Source: Caballeronia turbans
GTDB taxonomy: Bacteria > Pseudomonadota > Gammaproteobacteria > Burkholderiales > Burkholderiaceae
Length of the DNA stretch: 64,000 nt
Assembly (NCBI GenBank): GCA_001544655.2
Contig: FCOD02000009.1
Location: 62,001 to 126,000, forward strand
Direction of reading: 5' to 3'
Shown here: piece by piece, positions 7,892-16,660 of the stretch
Position numbering within the stretch: position 1 is the stretch's first letter
Layout of the letters: the number at the start of each line of letters is the position of its first letter
Position numbers and translations under genes: made by a program
The notes under the pieces: model-generated
The model's input: only the letters and a program-made list of their open reading frames with translations
Databases searched by the model: none
Told to the model about the DNA's origin: nothing

Positions 7892-9412
7892 TCATCGGCC
7901 CGGAGGTTCGAGTGACTCGCCGCGGGCCGGCGCAAGCATGGGCGAATCGCCGGAATACGAGGGCAGGCCGCTCAGGATGCCCTCGAAGTCGCGCAACGCT
8001 TCACCGACAACCAGTCCTTCACTGTCGAGCCGGAACTGCCGGATTGAGCGTTCGTGTCCGTTCGCGCGACTCTTCACCGCGGTAATGGCGCTCAGGACTT
8101 CGCCGTGACGCTCGAAATATCGGAACAACAGGACGACGTCGCTGAGATAGCTGATGTCGATGTCGCTTTGAATTTCTCCGATGATGCCGTGCTGCCCCAG
8201 CACCAGTAACGTAATCACGCCGCGCTGGTTGAGATAGGTCAGCAATTCGTGCATCTGCAGGAGCAGATAGCGTTCACCGGGCATGGCCTGAAGATACGCA
8301 TTGAGGCTGTCGATGGCGACGAATCGTGCACCGTGTTCCTCGACGCACTTGCGCACGTCGCTCGCAAACTCGCCGGGAGCGATTTCGGCGGGGTCGATCT
8401 GGCGAAGCGTCAGGAGTCCGCTATCGAGGTGCGGCCGCAGGTCGATGCCGAGGTTCGTCGAGCGACGCAGGAGCGTCATGCGCGTCTCATCGAAGAGATA
8501 GTAGGTGCACGGCTCGCCGCGTTCGAGCGCAGCGAGAAGACAGGACGCGACCGTGGTCGTCTTGCCGACGCCCGAAGGCCCGACGATCAGCGTGTTGGTG
8601 CCCGGAACCAGTCCGCCACCGAGCAGCGCATCCAGGCCGCCGGTGCCGGTGCTGAGCGCGCTGGACGAATAGTCCGTGTGATGCTCGGCTGCGATCAGAC
8701 GCGGATAGACCTCGATGCCGCCCGTCTTGAGCGTCATGTCGTGAAAGCCTTCGCGGAACCGGATGCCGCGCATTTTCGCGATCCTCAGGCGCCGGCGTTC
8801 TCCGCCGTAATCGTGCGTCACGTTGTCGAGGCTAATGACGCCATGCGCGATGCTGTGCAACTGCAAGTCGCCCGGCTCCGAGGTATTGTCGTCGAGCAAC
8901 AACACGGTGCAGGCACGCGTCGCGAAATAACGCTTCAGGGCAAGGATCTGGCGACGATAGCGCAGCGGATTCTGCGACAGCATCCGAAGCTCGGACAGGC
9001 TGTCGAAAACGAGCCGGGCCGGCTTCATCTCATCGACCTTGGCGATCACGTCGCGAACGGTTTCTCCCAGCTCGACCTCGGCAGGATGCAGCACACTCTG
9101 CTCGAAGCTCGGGTCCAGCCCTTCATCCGAGAGCAATTCCGTGATGGTGAATCGTGTCGTGTCCCAGCCGTGACTTTCGGCGACCGCGATCAGTTCCGCC
9201 TTCGTCTCGGACAAGGTGACATAGAGGCCGGATTCGCCGTTCTCGACGCCCTTGAGTAAAAATTGCAGGGCAAGGGTCGTTTTACCTGCGCCCGGCGCCC
9301 CTTCCACCAGGTACATCCTGTGAGGGGTCAGCCCGCCGCCCAGGATGTCGTCGAGGCCCAGAATGCCGGATTCGATGCGGCCGTTCGGGGCGTGAAGCAG
9401 TTTTTCCGGCAT
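7892..9412 (-). CDS. KaiC-like double-domain RecA-type ATPase
   Basis: About 506 residues starting MPEKLL (9412). Two KaiC domains each carry a Walker A: GAPGAGKTT at about 38-46 and GPSGVGKTT at about 278-286. Between them is KaiC-typical VFDSLSELRML. The C-terminal half aligns with cyanobacterial KaiC around the phosphorylation site, where the clock protein has I-S-T-I-T-D; here the text is ISYLSD, so the serine is kept and the threonine is tyrosine. No kaiB or kaiA is nearby. In proteobacteria such proteins pair with histidine kinases in stress and signalling roles; the kinase downstream fits this. The upstream ribosome site is weak (GAAGAG). Confidence 0.88.
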   Translation of the reverse strand: MPEKLLHAPNGRIESGILGLDDILGGGLTPHRMYLVEGAPGAGKTTLALQFLLKGVENGESGLYVTLSETKAELIAVAESHGWDTTRFTITELLSDEGLDPSFEQSVLHPAEVELGETVRDVIAKVDEMKPARLVFDSLSELRMLSQNPLRYRRQILALKRYFATRACTVLLLDDNTSEPGDLQLHSIAHGVISLDNVTHDYGGERRRLRIAKMRGIRFREGFHDMTLKTGGIEVYPRLIAAEHHTDYSSSALSTGTGGLDALLGGGLVPGTNTLIVGPSGVGKTTTVASCLLAALERGEPCTYYLFDETRMTLLRRSTNLGIDLRPHLDSGLLTLRQIDPAEIAPGEFASDVRKCVEEHGARFVAIDSLNAYLQAMPGERYLLLQMHELLTYLNQRGVITLLVLGQHGIIGEIQSDIDISYLSDVVLLFRYFERHGEVLSAITAVKSRANGHERSIRQFRLDSEGLVVGEALRDFEGILSGLPSYSGDSPMLAPARGESLEPPGR

Positions 9413-9587
9413 ATGCGCGCTCTTCGATATGAATGTACGGATCGGTAGAAGCGGCAGCGAGCAAGAAACGGGCCCCCCCGGCCGCGGTCGATGGCGCAGC
9501 GGCCAGGGCGGCACCGGGTTCGCGGCGAAAGAAAGGGATTCGAAACCTGGTGATTCGCAGCTACGACGCGATTGCCGCCTCGGTGAT

Positions 9588-10574
9588 CTACGCCTCTGGC
9601 TTGCTGCGCCCGTACAGCAGCAACATCGCTGCGATCACCACGCCGTAGATGATCTGACGTCCGGCTTCGGGCATCTGTGCGACCGAGAGGATCGACTGCA
9701 GCAGCGTGATGAGAATTGCGCCAGCCACGGTGCCGAGGTACGACCCGCGACCGCCCAGAATCGACGTGCCGCCGAGGACGACCGCCGCGATGGCCGGCAA
9801 CAGGTAGGCATCGCCCATCGACTGCGCGGCCTTCGACGCATAACCTGCGAGCAGCACGCCGCCGAATGCCGCGAACGCGCTGCACACGGCGAAAGCGGCC
9901 ACGGTCACGAGCCGCGTATCGATGCCGGAAAGATACGCCGCGCGTTCGGTGTTGCCGATCGCGTACAGCGTTCGGCCGAACGTCGTGCGCGACAGCAGGA
10001 ACATCGTCGCGCCGCCGATCACGACCCACAGCGCGACCGCATTCGGCACGCCCGGCACGAGCCAGCCCGCCGCGAGCCATCGCATCACGTGCGGCGCGGA
10101 ATCCTGCGGCGACGATCCCCCCGTGTAGACGATCATGATGCCCTGCGCGACCGCATTCGTTGCGAGCGTCGCGATCATCGACGGAATGCGCAGGAGCGCC
10201 ACGAGAATGCCGTTGACGACGCCGATCAGCACGCCGCAACCGATCCCGACCGGAATCGCGAGGACGCGTCCCAGTTCGCCGTGCCCGGCGACGGCGCACG
10301 CCATCATCGCGCCGACCGTGATGGTCCACGGCAACGACAGGTCGATGTGGCCGAGCAGGATCACCATCATCAGGCCGGTCGCGATGATGCCGAGGAACGC
10401 GCCGACCTTCAGTTGCAGCAGGATGTACTCCGGCGACGTGAAGCTGCGCGAATACATTCCGCCGACGAGCAATAGCGCGACGATGCACGCGAACGCGATC
10501 ACGATCGGTTTGTCGATCCGGCGCGCGAGCCTCGACACGAACGTGCTGCGGCCGTTTGCGGAAACGTCGCTCAT
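9588..10574 (-). CDS. sugar ABC transporter permease (YjfF/RbsC family)
   Basis: 328 residues from the ATG at 10574, which overlaps the stop of the other permease (ATGA). It has 8-10 hydrophobic segments and the family motifs GLMMVILLGHIDLSLP, VNGILVALLRIPSMIATLAT and GGTSILGGRGSYLGTVAGA of BPD_transp_2 permeases. It is the last gene of the importer operon. Having two non-identical permeases matches the YtfQ-YtfR-YtfT-YjfF arrangement, where they form a heterodimeric channel for galactofuranose. The substrate here is not proven. Confidence 0.88.
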   Translation of the reverse strand: MSDVSANGRSTFVSRLARRIDKPIVIAFACIVALLLVGGMYSRSFTSPEYILLQLKVGAFLGIIATGLMMVILLGHIDLSLPWTITVGAMMACAVAGHGELGRVLAIPVGIGCGVLIGVVNGILVALLRIPSMIATLATNAVAQGIMIVYTGGSSPQDSAPHVMRWLAAGWLVPGVPNAVALWVVIGGATMFLLSRTTFGRTLYAIGNTERAAYLSGIDTRLVTVAAFAVCSAFAAFGGVLLAGYASKAAQSMGDAYLLPAIAAVVLGGTSILGGRGSYLGTVAGAILITLLQSILSVAQMPEAGRQIIYGVVIAAMLLLYGRSKPEA

Positions 10575-11551
10575 TGGAACCACTCCAGGCGGTTGCGCAC
10601 CCGGAACAGCCCGCACGCGCCGATCGAGACCGCGAGCAGAAGAATCACGCCCTGGAAGAGCGGCTGCCACAGCGCATCGACGTTGAACACGAACAGCAGG
10701 TCGCCGATCGAACGGAACGCGAATGCGCCGAAGACCGCCCCGATCGCGCTGCCCCGGCCGCCCAGCAGCGACACGCCGCCGATGACCACGGCGGCGATCG
10801 AAAACAAGGCATAGGAGTTGGCGCTGCCGAGGCTCGCTTCGCCCGTGTCCGTGAAGAACGTCAGAAAGAGGCCGCCGATCGCGGCGAGCAGGCCGGCGAG
10901 CGTGTAGCTCGCGAACTTCGCGCGGCGGATCGGCATGCCGGAGAGGAAGGCCGCGGGCTCGGACGAGCCGGTTGCATAAGCCGCGCGCCCGATCGCGGAG
11001 CGCTTGAAGGGCACCCAGACGATCACCACGGCCGCGAGCAAAATCAGCAGGCTGGCCGGGACGACGCCGGCGACCTTGCCGGTCAGGGCGTCGGCGAGAT
11101 CTTCGTTGATCGCGCCGCCGGGCACCGGGCGAAGCAGCAGCGCCAGTCCGTAGTAGACGGCGCCCGTTGCGATCGTCGTCACGATGGGCTGCAGACGGCC
11201 GAAAATGATAATGACGCCGTTGAGCGCGCCGCACAGCGCGCCCGCCGCGAGCACACCGGCGATGCCGAGCGCGCTGTGCAGCGCGTCGCCCGTGACGATC
11301 CACGATCCGAGGCAATTCGTCAGCACGAGCATCGTTCCGATCGACAGATCGATGCCCGCCGTCAGCACGACGAGCGCCTGGCCCATCGACACCAGCGCGA
11401 GCAATACCGCCTTGTTGGCCGCCGTCTGAAACACATTCGCCGACAACGTCGACGGATAGTTGAAGAGGTAAATCGCGAACATCAGCACGAACAGGCCGAA
11501 TGCGAACGCCGACCCGCGATTTTCCGCATACCAGTAGCGCAATCCGCTCAT
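10571..11551 (-). CDS. sugar ABC transporter permease (YtfT/RbsC family)
   Basis: 326 residues, membrane protein with the BPD_transp_2 signature: VSMGQALVVLTAGIDLSIGT and later VIGGVSLLGGRGSAIGAVFG. The start ATG overlaps the ATPase gene stop by four bases and its own stop overlaps the second permease start, so all three are translationally coupled. It lacks the charged extra domains seen in ATP-binding partners and is distinct from the second permease, with which it probably forms a heterodimer in the inner membrane. Confidence 0.88.
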   Translation of the reverse strand: MSGLRYWYAENRGSAFAFGLFVLMFAIYLFNYPSTLSANVFQTAANKAVLLALVSMGQALVVLTAGIDLSIGTMLVLTNCLGSWIVTGDALHSALGIAGVLAAGALCGALNGVIIIFGRLQPIVTTIATGAVYYGLALLLRPVPGGAINEDLADALTGKVAGVVPASLLILLAAVVIVWVPFKRSAIGRAAYATGSSEPAAFLSGMPIRRAKFASYTLAGLLAAIGGLFLTFFTDTGEASLGSANSYALFSIAAVVIGGVSLLGGRGSAIGAVFGAFAFRSIGDLLFVFNVDALWQPLFQGVILLLAVSIGACGLFRVRNRLEWFQ

Positions 11552-13110
11552 GGCGCGACTCCTGTGGAAGGCGCAACCTGTCCGACGGGCAGGTCCAGCG
11601 CACTGGCGATGAGACTCTGCTCGGTGATCGCCGCCCCGACCAGCTCCTTCTTGATCCTGCCTTCGTACAGCACGAGCACGCGGTCGCAGCAGCCGATCAG
11701 CTCGTCATAGTCGGTCGAATAGAACACGATCGCGGCGCCCTCGTCGGCGAGCCGCCTGAGCAACTGATAGATCTCCTGCTTGGTGCCGACGTCGATGCCG
11801 CGTGTCGGGTCGCAAAGCAGCAGGATTCGCGGCTGCCGGACCAGCCACTTCGCGATGACGACCTTTTGCTGGTTGCCGCCCGAGAGCGAGCCCACGGCCG
11901 CATCGACGCTGAACGACTTGATCGCGAGGAGCGCCATCATCCGGTCGACGAACGACTGCTGGCGGTCGCGATCGATCACGCCTGCGGTGGACATGCGATC
12001 GAGCGCGGCAAACGACAGGTTTTCGCGCACCGACATCGGCAGCATCAGCCCTTCGGTCTTGCGGTCCTCCGGAATCAGCGCCATGCCGATGCGATTGGCG
12101 CGGGCGGCCACGGGGCTTTCTATCGACACGGCCTTGCCATCGATCTCGATCGCCCCTGTGCAACCGCGCAGCACGCCGAACAACGCGAGCAGCAGTTCGC
12201 GCTGGCCTTGTCCGTCGAGGCCGCCCAGCCCGAGTATTTCGCCGGGCCTCACAGAAAAGCTGACGCCGCGCAGGGTGTCGTTCCACGCGAGGTCTCGGCA
12301 GGCGAGCACCGGTGCGGCGGCGCCGCGCTGCCCGGGCGCGTCCGCGGGCCTGGCGGGAAACACATGCTGGTACTTGCGGCCGATCATCATTTCGACAACC
12401 TCGTTGTCGGAGCGCGTGCCTGCCTCGAAGCTCATCACATGACGACCGTTACGGTAGACGGTGCATTCGTCCGCGAGCGCCTTCACCTCGTGCATCCGGT
12501 GCGAGATGAACAGCAGCGCGAGCCCTTCGTCGCGCAGGCGCTTGAGCACGTCGATGACGCGCGCCACGTCGGCCGCGGTCAGCGCCGACGTGGCTTCGTC
12601 GAGAATCAAAATGCGCGGCTCGTGGGCCAGCCCCTTCGCGAGTTCGACCATCTGCTGGCGCGACAGCGGCAGATCGCGGACCTTTGTAAGCGGATTGATG
12701 TCGGCCGCGCCGGCGCGCGCGAGCGCGGCCTCGGCCTGGCGGCGCTGGGCGCGGCGGTCGATCATGCCGAAGCGTCGCGGCGGGTTCGAAGCGAAGATGT
12801 TGTCCGCCACGCTCAGGTCGGGGATCAGCGACAACTCCTGATACACGCAGACGATGCCGGCCGCGTTCGCCGCGGCGGGCGACGCGAACGAGACTTCGCG
12901 ACCGTCGAGGTGCATCGTGCCTTCGTCCGGCTGCACGACGCCGGACATCACCTTCAGCAGCGTGGACTTGCCCGCGCCGTTCTCGCCGAGGACCGCGTGA
13001 ATGCGTCCCCGGCGCACCGCGAGTTCCGCGTGATCCAGCGCGACGGCGCCGCCGTAGCTTTTCGACACCCCGGACATCTGAAAGAACGGCCGCTCTGCGT
13101 CCTGCCGCAT
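11548..13110 (-). CDS. sugar ABC transporter ATP-binding protein (two ABC domains)
   Basis: 520 residues, the normal size for RbsA/XylG/YtfR ATPases. The first nucleotide-binding domain has Walker A GENGAGKST near residue 38, signature LSRQQMVELAKGL and Walker B ILILDEATSAL. The second, degenerate domain starts near 265 with GLDGQGQRELLLALFG in place of a canonical Walker A, then a complete LSGGNQQKVVIAKWL signature and LLCDPTRGIDVGT. A GGGAGA ribosome site precedes the ATG at 13110, 36 bases after the binding-protein gene. Confidence 0.92.
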   Translation of the reverse strand: MRQDAERPFFQMSGVSKSYGGAVALDHAELAVRRGRIHAVLGENGAGKSTLLKVMSGVVQPDEGTMHLDGREVSFASPAAANAAGIVCVYQELSLIPDLSVADNIFASNPPRRFGMIDRRAQRRQAEAALARAGAADINPLTKVRDLPLSRQQMVELAKGLAHEPRILILDEATSALTAADVARVIDVLKRLRDEGLALLFISHRMHEVKALADECTVYRNGRHVMSFEAGTRSDNEVVEMMIGRKYQHVFPARPADAPGQRGAAAPVLACRDLAWNDTLRGVSFSVRPGEILGLGGLDGQGQRELLLALFGVLRGCTGAIEIDGKAVSIESPVAARANRIGMALIPEDRKTEGLMLPMSVRENLSFAALDRMSTAGVIDRDRQQSFVDRMMALLAIKSFSVDAAVGSLSGGNQQKVVIAKWLVRQPRILLLCDPTRGIDVGTKQEIYQLLRRLADEGAAIVFYSTDYDELIGCCDRVLVLYEGRIKKELVGAAITEQSLIASALDLPVGQVAPSTGVAP

Positions 13111-13146
13111 GCTTCGTCTCCCGTCACGTGGCCGGCCATCGTCCGG

Positions 13147-14274
13147 TTACTGGTTGCCCTGGCTCTGCTTCATGATTTCCTGTGCGGAGAAGTTGATGCC
13201 GCATGTCGGAAACGAGTTGCCGACGAAGAAGTTGTCGGATTCGTTGGGGAAGTAGTTGACGCCCGCCTTCAGCTTCGCATCGTCAGTGATGTCGAGGGGC
13301 AGCTTGATCGCCACGGGAATCGTCTGACCGTCCAGCGCGGCGAGCGCGGTCTTGATCGCCACGGCCACCTGCGCGGGACCGCTGCCCGCCGACGTGCATT
13401 TCAGGCCCTGGCTGCCGTACTGCGCGCAGAACTTGCGAAAGCCGTTTTCCGTCTCGCCGCCGAACGGAACGAACGGATGCTTCGCGTCGATCATGGCGCG
13501 CACGACGCCGGTGTCGCCGCCCTGCGCCGAAATGCCGTCGAAATGGCCCTGCACCGCAATGGCGTCGGCGGCGGCCTTCTGCGCGACCCCGTCGTCCCAC
13601 TTGCCGTAGACCTGGACGATGTTCCACTTCTTGCCGGTCTCGTCGAGCGTCTTCTGGAAACCATTGTGCCGGTCAGTATCGACCGAGGTGCCCGCCACGC
13701 CGCGCACCTCGAGCACCTTGCCGCCGTTGGGCACATGGCTCGCGAGCCACTTGGCCCACAGCACGCCGAGCCCGTACTGGTCGACGTCGACGTTGATCGC
13801 GTCTTCGCTGTCGAGCGTGTTGTCGAACGCGATCAGCACGACGCCGGCCTTCTTCGCGCGGCGAATCGCCGGGCCGAACGAGGACGGATTCTGCGCATCG
13901 ACGATGATCGCGTCATAGCCCGCATCGATGAAGTTGTTGACGGCCGAGATCTGCGCCGGGACGTCCTCGCCGGTCGAGACGACCTTGAATTCCTTGAGTT
14001 TCGCGGCGACCGCCGGTTGCGCGGTGTACGCCTTGGCCGTCTTGATCATCTGGATGCGCCAGGTGTTGGCGATATAGCCGTTCACGAGTGCGATGCGGTA
14101 AGGGCCGTTCTTCTTCGGATACTTGACGAACTTCGTGTCGCTCTTCCAGGGAACCATGCACGCCGGATCGCTGGACGGACCGGAAACGATCGAAGCCTGC
14201 GCGAAAGCCGCACTTGCGCATAGCGCCAATGCCGCGCTCGCCGCCACTCGAAGCACCTTGATTCCTGGACGCAT
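13147..14274 (-). CDS. sugar ABC transporter periplasmic substrate-binding protein
   Basis: 375 residues from the ATG at 14274, which has a strong AAAGGAGA ribosome site. A Sec signal peptide (about residues 1-25, ending AAFAQA) precedes a Peripla_BP_4-type fold: GPYRIALVNGYIANTWRIQM, then SAVNNFIDAGYDAIIVDAQN, AGVVLIAFDNTL and KVLEVRGVAGTSVDTDRHNG. It is the first gene of the four-gene importer operon, as in ytfQ or rbsB operons. It has extra cysteines (CMVPW, KFCAQYG, LKCTS, PTCGINF), more than usual, which may form disulfides. The sugar is unknown. Confidence 0.9.
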   Translation of the reverse strand: MRPGIKVLRVAASAALALCASAAFAQASIVSGPSSDPACMVPWKSDTKFVKYPKKNGPYRIALVNGYIANTWRIQMIKTAKAYTAQPAVAAKLKEFKVVSTGEDVPAQISAVNNFIDAGYDAIIVDAQNPSSFGPAIRRAKKAGVVLIAFDNTLDSEDAINVDVDQYGLGVLWAKWLASHVPNGGKVLEVRGVAGTSVDTDRHNGFQKTLDETGKKWNIVQVYGKWDDGVAQKAAADAIAVQGHFDGISAQGGDTGVVRAMIDAKHPFVPFGGETENGFRKFCAQYGSQGLKCTSAGSGPAQVAVAIKTALAALDGQTIPVAIKLPLDITDDAKLKAGVNYFPNESDNFFVGNSFPTCGINFSAQEIMKQSQGNQ

Positions 14275-14727
14275 GTTGTCTCCTTTTTGTTGGATTGAAT
14301 CTAACGACTGCTGGCGCACAGGGCTCGTCGTGGATTCGCGACACGGTGCGCGCAAAGCGAGGAATCTTTCAGATTTGCCAGGCGGGACGCGATCGGACTG
14401 GCAGCAGGACTTTTTCCAAAGGCGCCCCTCGAAGCGCGAGGAAGGGCACGCGCGTACACATTCGCGTGTGACAGTACTGGCATACCAATCCACGCGCGAT
14501 AGTGGTTTACGAGCGTGCGCCATGTATGACGCAATCGGGCTGAAAGGCTTGATGGGAAAGGCTGTAGCACGATCGGCTTGCGGCCGTCATGGCGCGCGAC
14601 GCCGACCGCTGCGCGCGGCGATGCCGGCACATTTCGCGCGCGAGGCCGGCGAGTTCACGCGGGCCTCGCGCTAGCCGGAGCAGCGGCCCGACAGTTCGAA
14701 AGCATGGCACGCGGCGCACGCGTGAGC
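14275..14727. other. intergenic region upstream of the sugar importer
   Basis: 453 bases. It should hold the importer promoter and possibly its regulation. A hairpin at 14638-14671 is listed separately. I saw no gene or recognisable riboswitch; short frames here are arginine-rich and without ribosome sites. Confidence 0.5.
14638..14671 (-). terminator. hairpin downstream of the anti-sigma gene
   Basis: GCGCGAGGCC (14638-14647) is perfectly complementary to GGCCTCGCGC (14662-14671) around a 14-base loop. It lies about 57 bases past the stop of the anti-sigma gene in its direction of transcription. A T tract is not evident, so intrinsic termination is possible but unproven. Confidence 0.4.
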
Positions 14728-15561
14728 CTAGCTGTCGCGCGCCACGTCTGCACTGGCGCTGCTGTAGAGCGGCGCCGTCTTCCCACTGGCGATGCTGTCG
14801 CCGATAGCCTGCAAGTCGAGAGAAGGCGTCTTCGCGAGCAGCACGTAGGCGAGCCGATTCGTGCGCCACGTGACCGTTTTCATTTCGCCGACCCGACTCG
14901 CGCGCACCGGCGCATCGCCCTCGTTTTCCTCGATCACGCACAGCGCGACCGGATCGCCGCGTTCCGGCAGATACACCATCTGAATGAGCGGACGGTCGTG
15001 ATAGTTCAGGCGCTGCACGCGCTTGAACTTGAGGCCGACCTGACGCAGATCGGGAACGTCGACCGGCATGCCGTCGCGCTGATGGATATCCGCCAGCACC
15101 TGCTCGGTGGTGGCCTTGTCTTCCCGGATATTGGCAACCGTGTCGCGCCCGTAGAGCACCTGATAATCCGCGACGCTCTGCACCCATGGATCGACCCCCG
15201 GCTTCAACGGATTCACGCCCCCGAGATAACCGGTGAGCACGCCGGAGCAGATCGCACCTGCGACGAAGGCCGCGGCGGCCCATTGCATCGAAAAACGGCG
15301 GCTGCCGCGCCGCGCGTCGCGCTCTTGCGGCGCGCTGACGCTCACAAGTTCCTCGATGCGCCGCGTCAGGCTTTCAGGCACGGGCGGCACCGATTGCCGG
15401 TCGTAAGCTGCGCGGTAAGGCAGGACCGATGCCTGCAATGCCGCGGCCCGCGCCGCCAGTTCGTCGGAATGCGAGATCGCCGCCTCGACTTCCGCGCGCT
15501 GCTCGGGCGAAAGCTCTCCGTCAACATAGGCCATCAGCAGCGTGTCATCGACATTCATCAT
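14728..15561 (-). CDS. putative anti-sigma factor (ChrR/RseA-like, membrane-anchored)
   Basis: 277 residues. The first 60 form an acidic helical anti-sigma-type N terminus (YVDGELSPEQRAEVEAAI) as in zinc-finger-like anti-sigma factors but without the HxxxCxxC motif. A single membrane segment lies near 95-115 (WAAAAFVAGAICSGVLTGYL), followed by a periplasmic domain of about 160 residues. The ATG at 15561 has an AAAAGGAG site and overlaps the sigma-factor stop (ATGA), so the two are coupled. Its role is to hold the ECF sigma factor until an envelope signal is sensed; the signal is unknown. Confidence 0.85.
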   Translation of the reverse strand: MMNVDDTLLMAYVDGELSPEQRAEVEAAISHSDELAARAAALQASVLPYRAAYDRQSVPPVPESLTRRIEELVSVSAPQERDARRGSRRFSMQWAAAAFVAGAICSGVLTGYLGGVNPLKPGVDPWVQSVADYQVLYGRDTVANIREDKATTEQVLADIHQRDGMPVDVPDLRQVGLKFKRVQRLNYHDRPLIQMVYLPERGDPVALCVIEENEGDAPVRASRVGEMKTVTWRTNRLAYVLLAKTPSLDLQAIGDSIASGKTAPLYSSASADVARDS

Positions 15562-16091
15562 AATGATTCTCCTTTTCGGGCCGCGGCCGGCGACTGCGCA
15601 CTGAACTTCTGGCCGATCGTCAGCCGCGCGCGCGACAGCCGGCTCATGACCGTGCCGATCGGCACGTCGAGCACCTCGGCGGCTTCGCGATAGCTGAGTC
15701 CTTCGATTGCGACCAGCACCATCACGACACGCTGCGCCTCGGGCAAAGCCTCCACGGCGTCGATCACCTGCCGATGCAACAAATCGAGCTCCGGATTGTG
15801 CGCCGCGGGATCGGCGAAGGATTCGATTTCCTCGTCCTGCCAGTCCATGCTGCCGCGGTTTCGAATCGAACGAGCGCGCAGTTCGTTCATCCATGTCGAG
15901 TGCACGATCGAAAACAGCCAGCTGAGCGCCGACGTGCCCGGCTGAAGCTGATTGCGCCGCTCGAGCGCCCGCACGCACGCCCGCTGCACGAGATCCTCGG
16001 CGTCGTGCGGGTTCTGCGTGAGCCGCAGTGCAAATCGCCATAGCCGCGGCAACAGCGTCGGCAGGACGGTTTGCAGGTCGTCGTCGTTCAT
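15558..16091 (-). CDS. ECF-family RNA polymerase sigma factor
   Basis: 177 residues from the ATG at 16091 with a CAGGAG site eight bases upstream; a longer start at 16121 is possible but has no site. Region 2 shows LPRLWRFALRLTQNPHDAEDLVQRACVRA and region 4 shows LPEAQRVVMVLVAIEGLSYREAAEVLDVPIGTVMSRLSRAR (quoted in parts across about residues 110-155). Sigma region 3 is absent, as in all ECF factors. It is the first gene of a sigma/anti-sigma operon and probably drives its own promoter (see 16126-16153). Confidence 0.92.
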   Translation of the reverse strand: MNDDDLQTVLPTLLPRLWRFALRLTQNPHDAEDLVQRACVRALERRNQLQPGTSALSWLFSIVHSTWMNELRARSIRNRGSMDWQDEEIESFADPAAHNPELDLLHRQVIDAVEALPEAQRVVMVLVAIEGLSYREAAEVLDVPIGTVMSRLSRARLTIGQKFSAQSPAAARKGESL

Positions 16092-16125
16092 CGGCGCAAC
16101 TCCTGAAATGGGCGCACTCATGATT

Positions 16126-16153
16126 GACAACACTCCAGGCTGGAATCTATTCC
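16126..16153 (-). promoter_or_regulatory. candidate ECF-type promoter for the sigma/anti-sigma operon
   Basis: On the minus strand GGAATA (16153-16148) is followed after 16 bases by GTTGTC (16131-16126), the spacing and base pattern of ECF -35/-10 elements. The predicted transcript would start some 25-30 bases before the sigma gene ATG. Confidence 0.45.
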
Positions 16154-16176
16154 ACGAATTTTTCGAGTTTTTTTGC

Positions 16177-16205
16177 GGAATAAGCAGGCGCGGGCGGCTG
16201 TTTTC
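16177..16205 (+). promoter_or_regulatory. candidate ECF-type promoter for the divergent 78-aa gene
   Basis: GGAATA at 16177-16182 and GTTTTC at 16200-16205 are separated by 17 bases. The hexamer is identical to the -35 of the minus-strand candidate, suggesting both divergent units belong to the same sigma regulon. Confidence 0.4.
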
Positions 16206-16259
16206 GGGTCACGGATCGCGCAACGCGGCGCACTCGAACCACCGAATAGGAGACAGATC

Positions 16260-16496
16260 ATGGAGACCCTCCTCGACCGGGCCCGGCAAGCAGGCATGGC
16301 GGTCATGCTGGACGCGTGCATCGGACGCGAACGTTTTCATAGCATAGTCGGTTCGGCGGCGACCCTCGAACGATTTGCACAACTTTGCGAAACGCCTGCG
16401 GTGGGTCGCGAAACGCTCGCGGGCTGGGCGGCGCTGTGCGAGCGCGGGGACATGCCGGCCGTGCAGGCTGCGATCCGCCGGGCGCTCGGCGCGTGA
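16260..16496 (+). CDS. small hypothetical protein, 78 aa, divergent from the sigma operon
   Basis: The ATG at 16260 has a clean AGGAGA site six bases upstream; a longer frame from 16173 lacks one. The product is helical and soluble (METLLDRARQAGMAVML, then LERFAQLCETPAVGRETL and VQAAIRRALGA), with cysteines at three places. I do not recognise a named family. It lies between the ECF operon and the T6SS, and a matching promoter suggests control by the sigma factor. Confidence 0.65.
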   Translation: METLLDRARQAGMAVMLDACIGRERFHSIVGSAATLERFAQLCETPAVGRETLAGWAALCERGDMPAVQAAIRRALGA

Positions 16497-16660
16497 TTCA
16501 AGGTTGATGCGGGACGTTGAAAAACGAATCGAAGCAGTATGAACAGTTAGCAATCCAAATAAATCAGGGCGATGGAAGTACGCCCGAATTTCAACTTCGC
16601 GATCAACGACGACGCGAATTTTGCCTGTGCCGCAAGGCGCATTTTTCTCTGGAGACTGAC

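Noticed and set aside
9588-11603. A single 671-residue permease
   Set aside because: Upstream part is out-of-frame reading of the first permease; the ATG at 10574 overlapping its stop gives a normal 328-residue permease.
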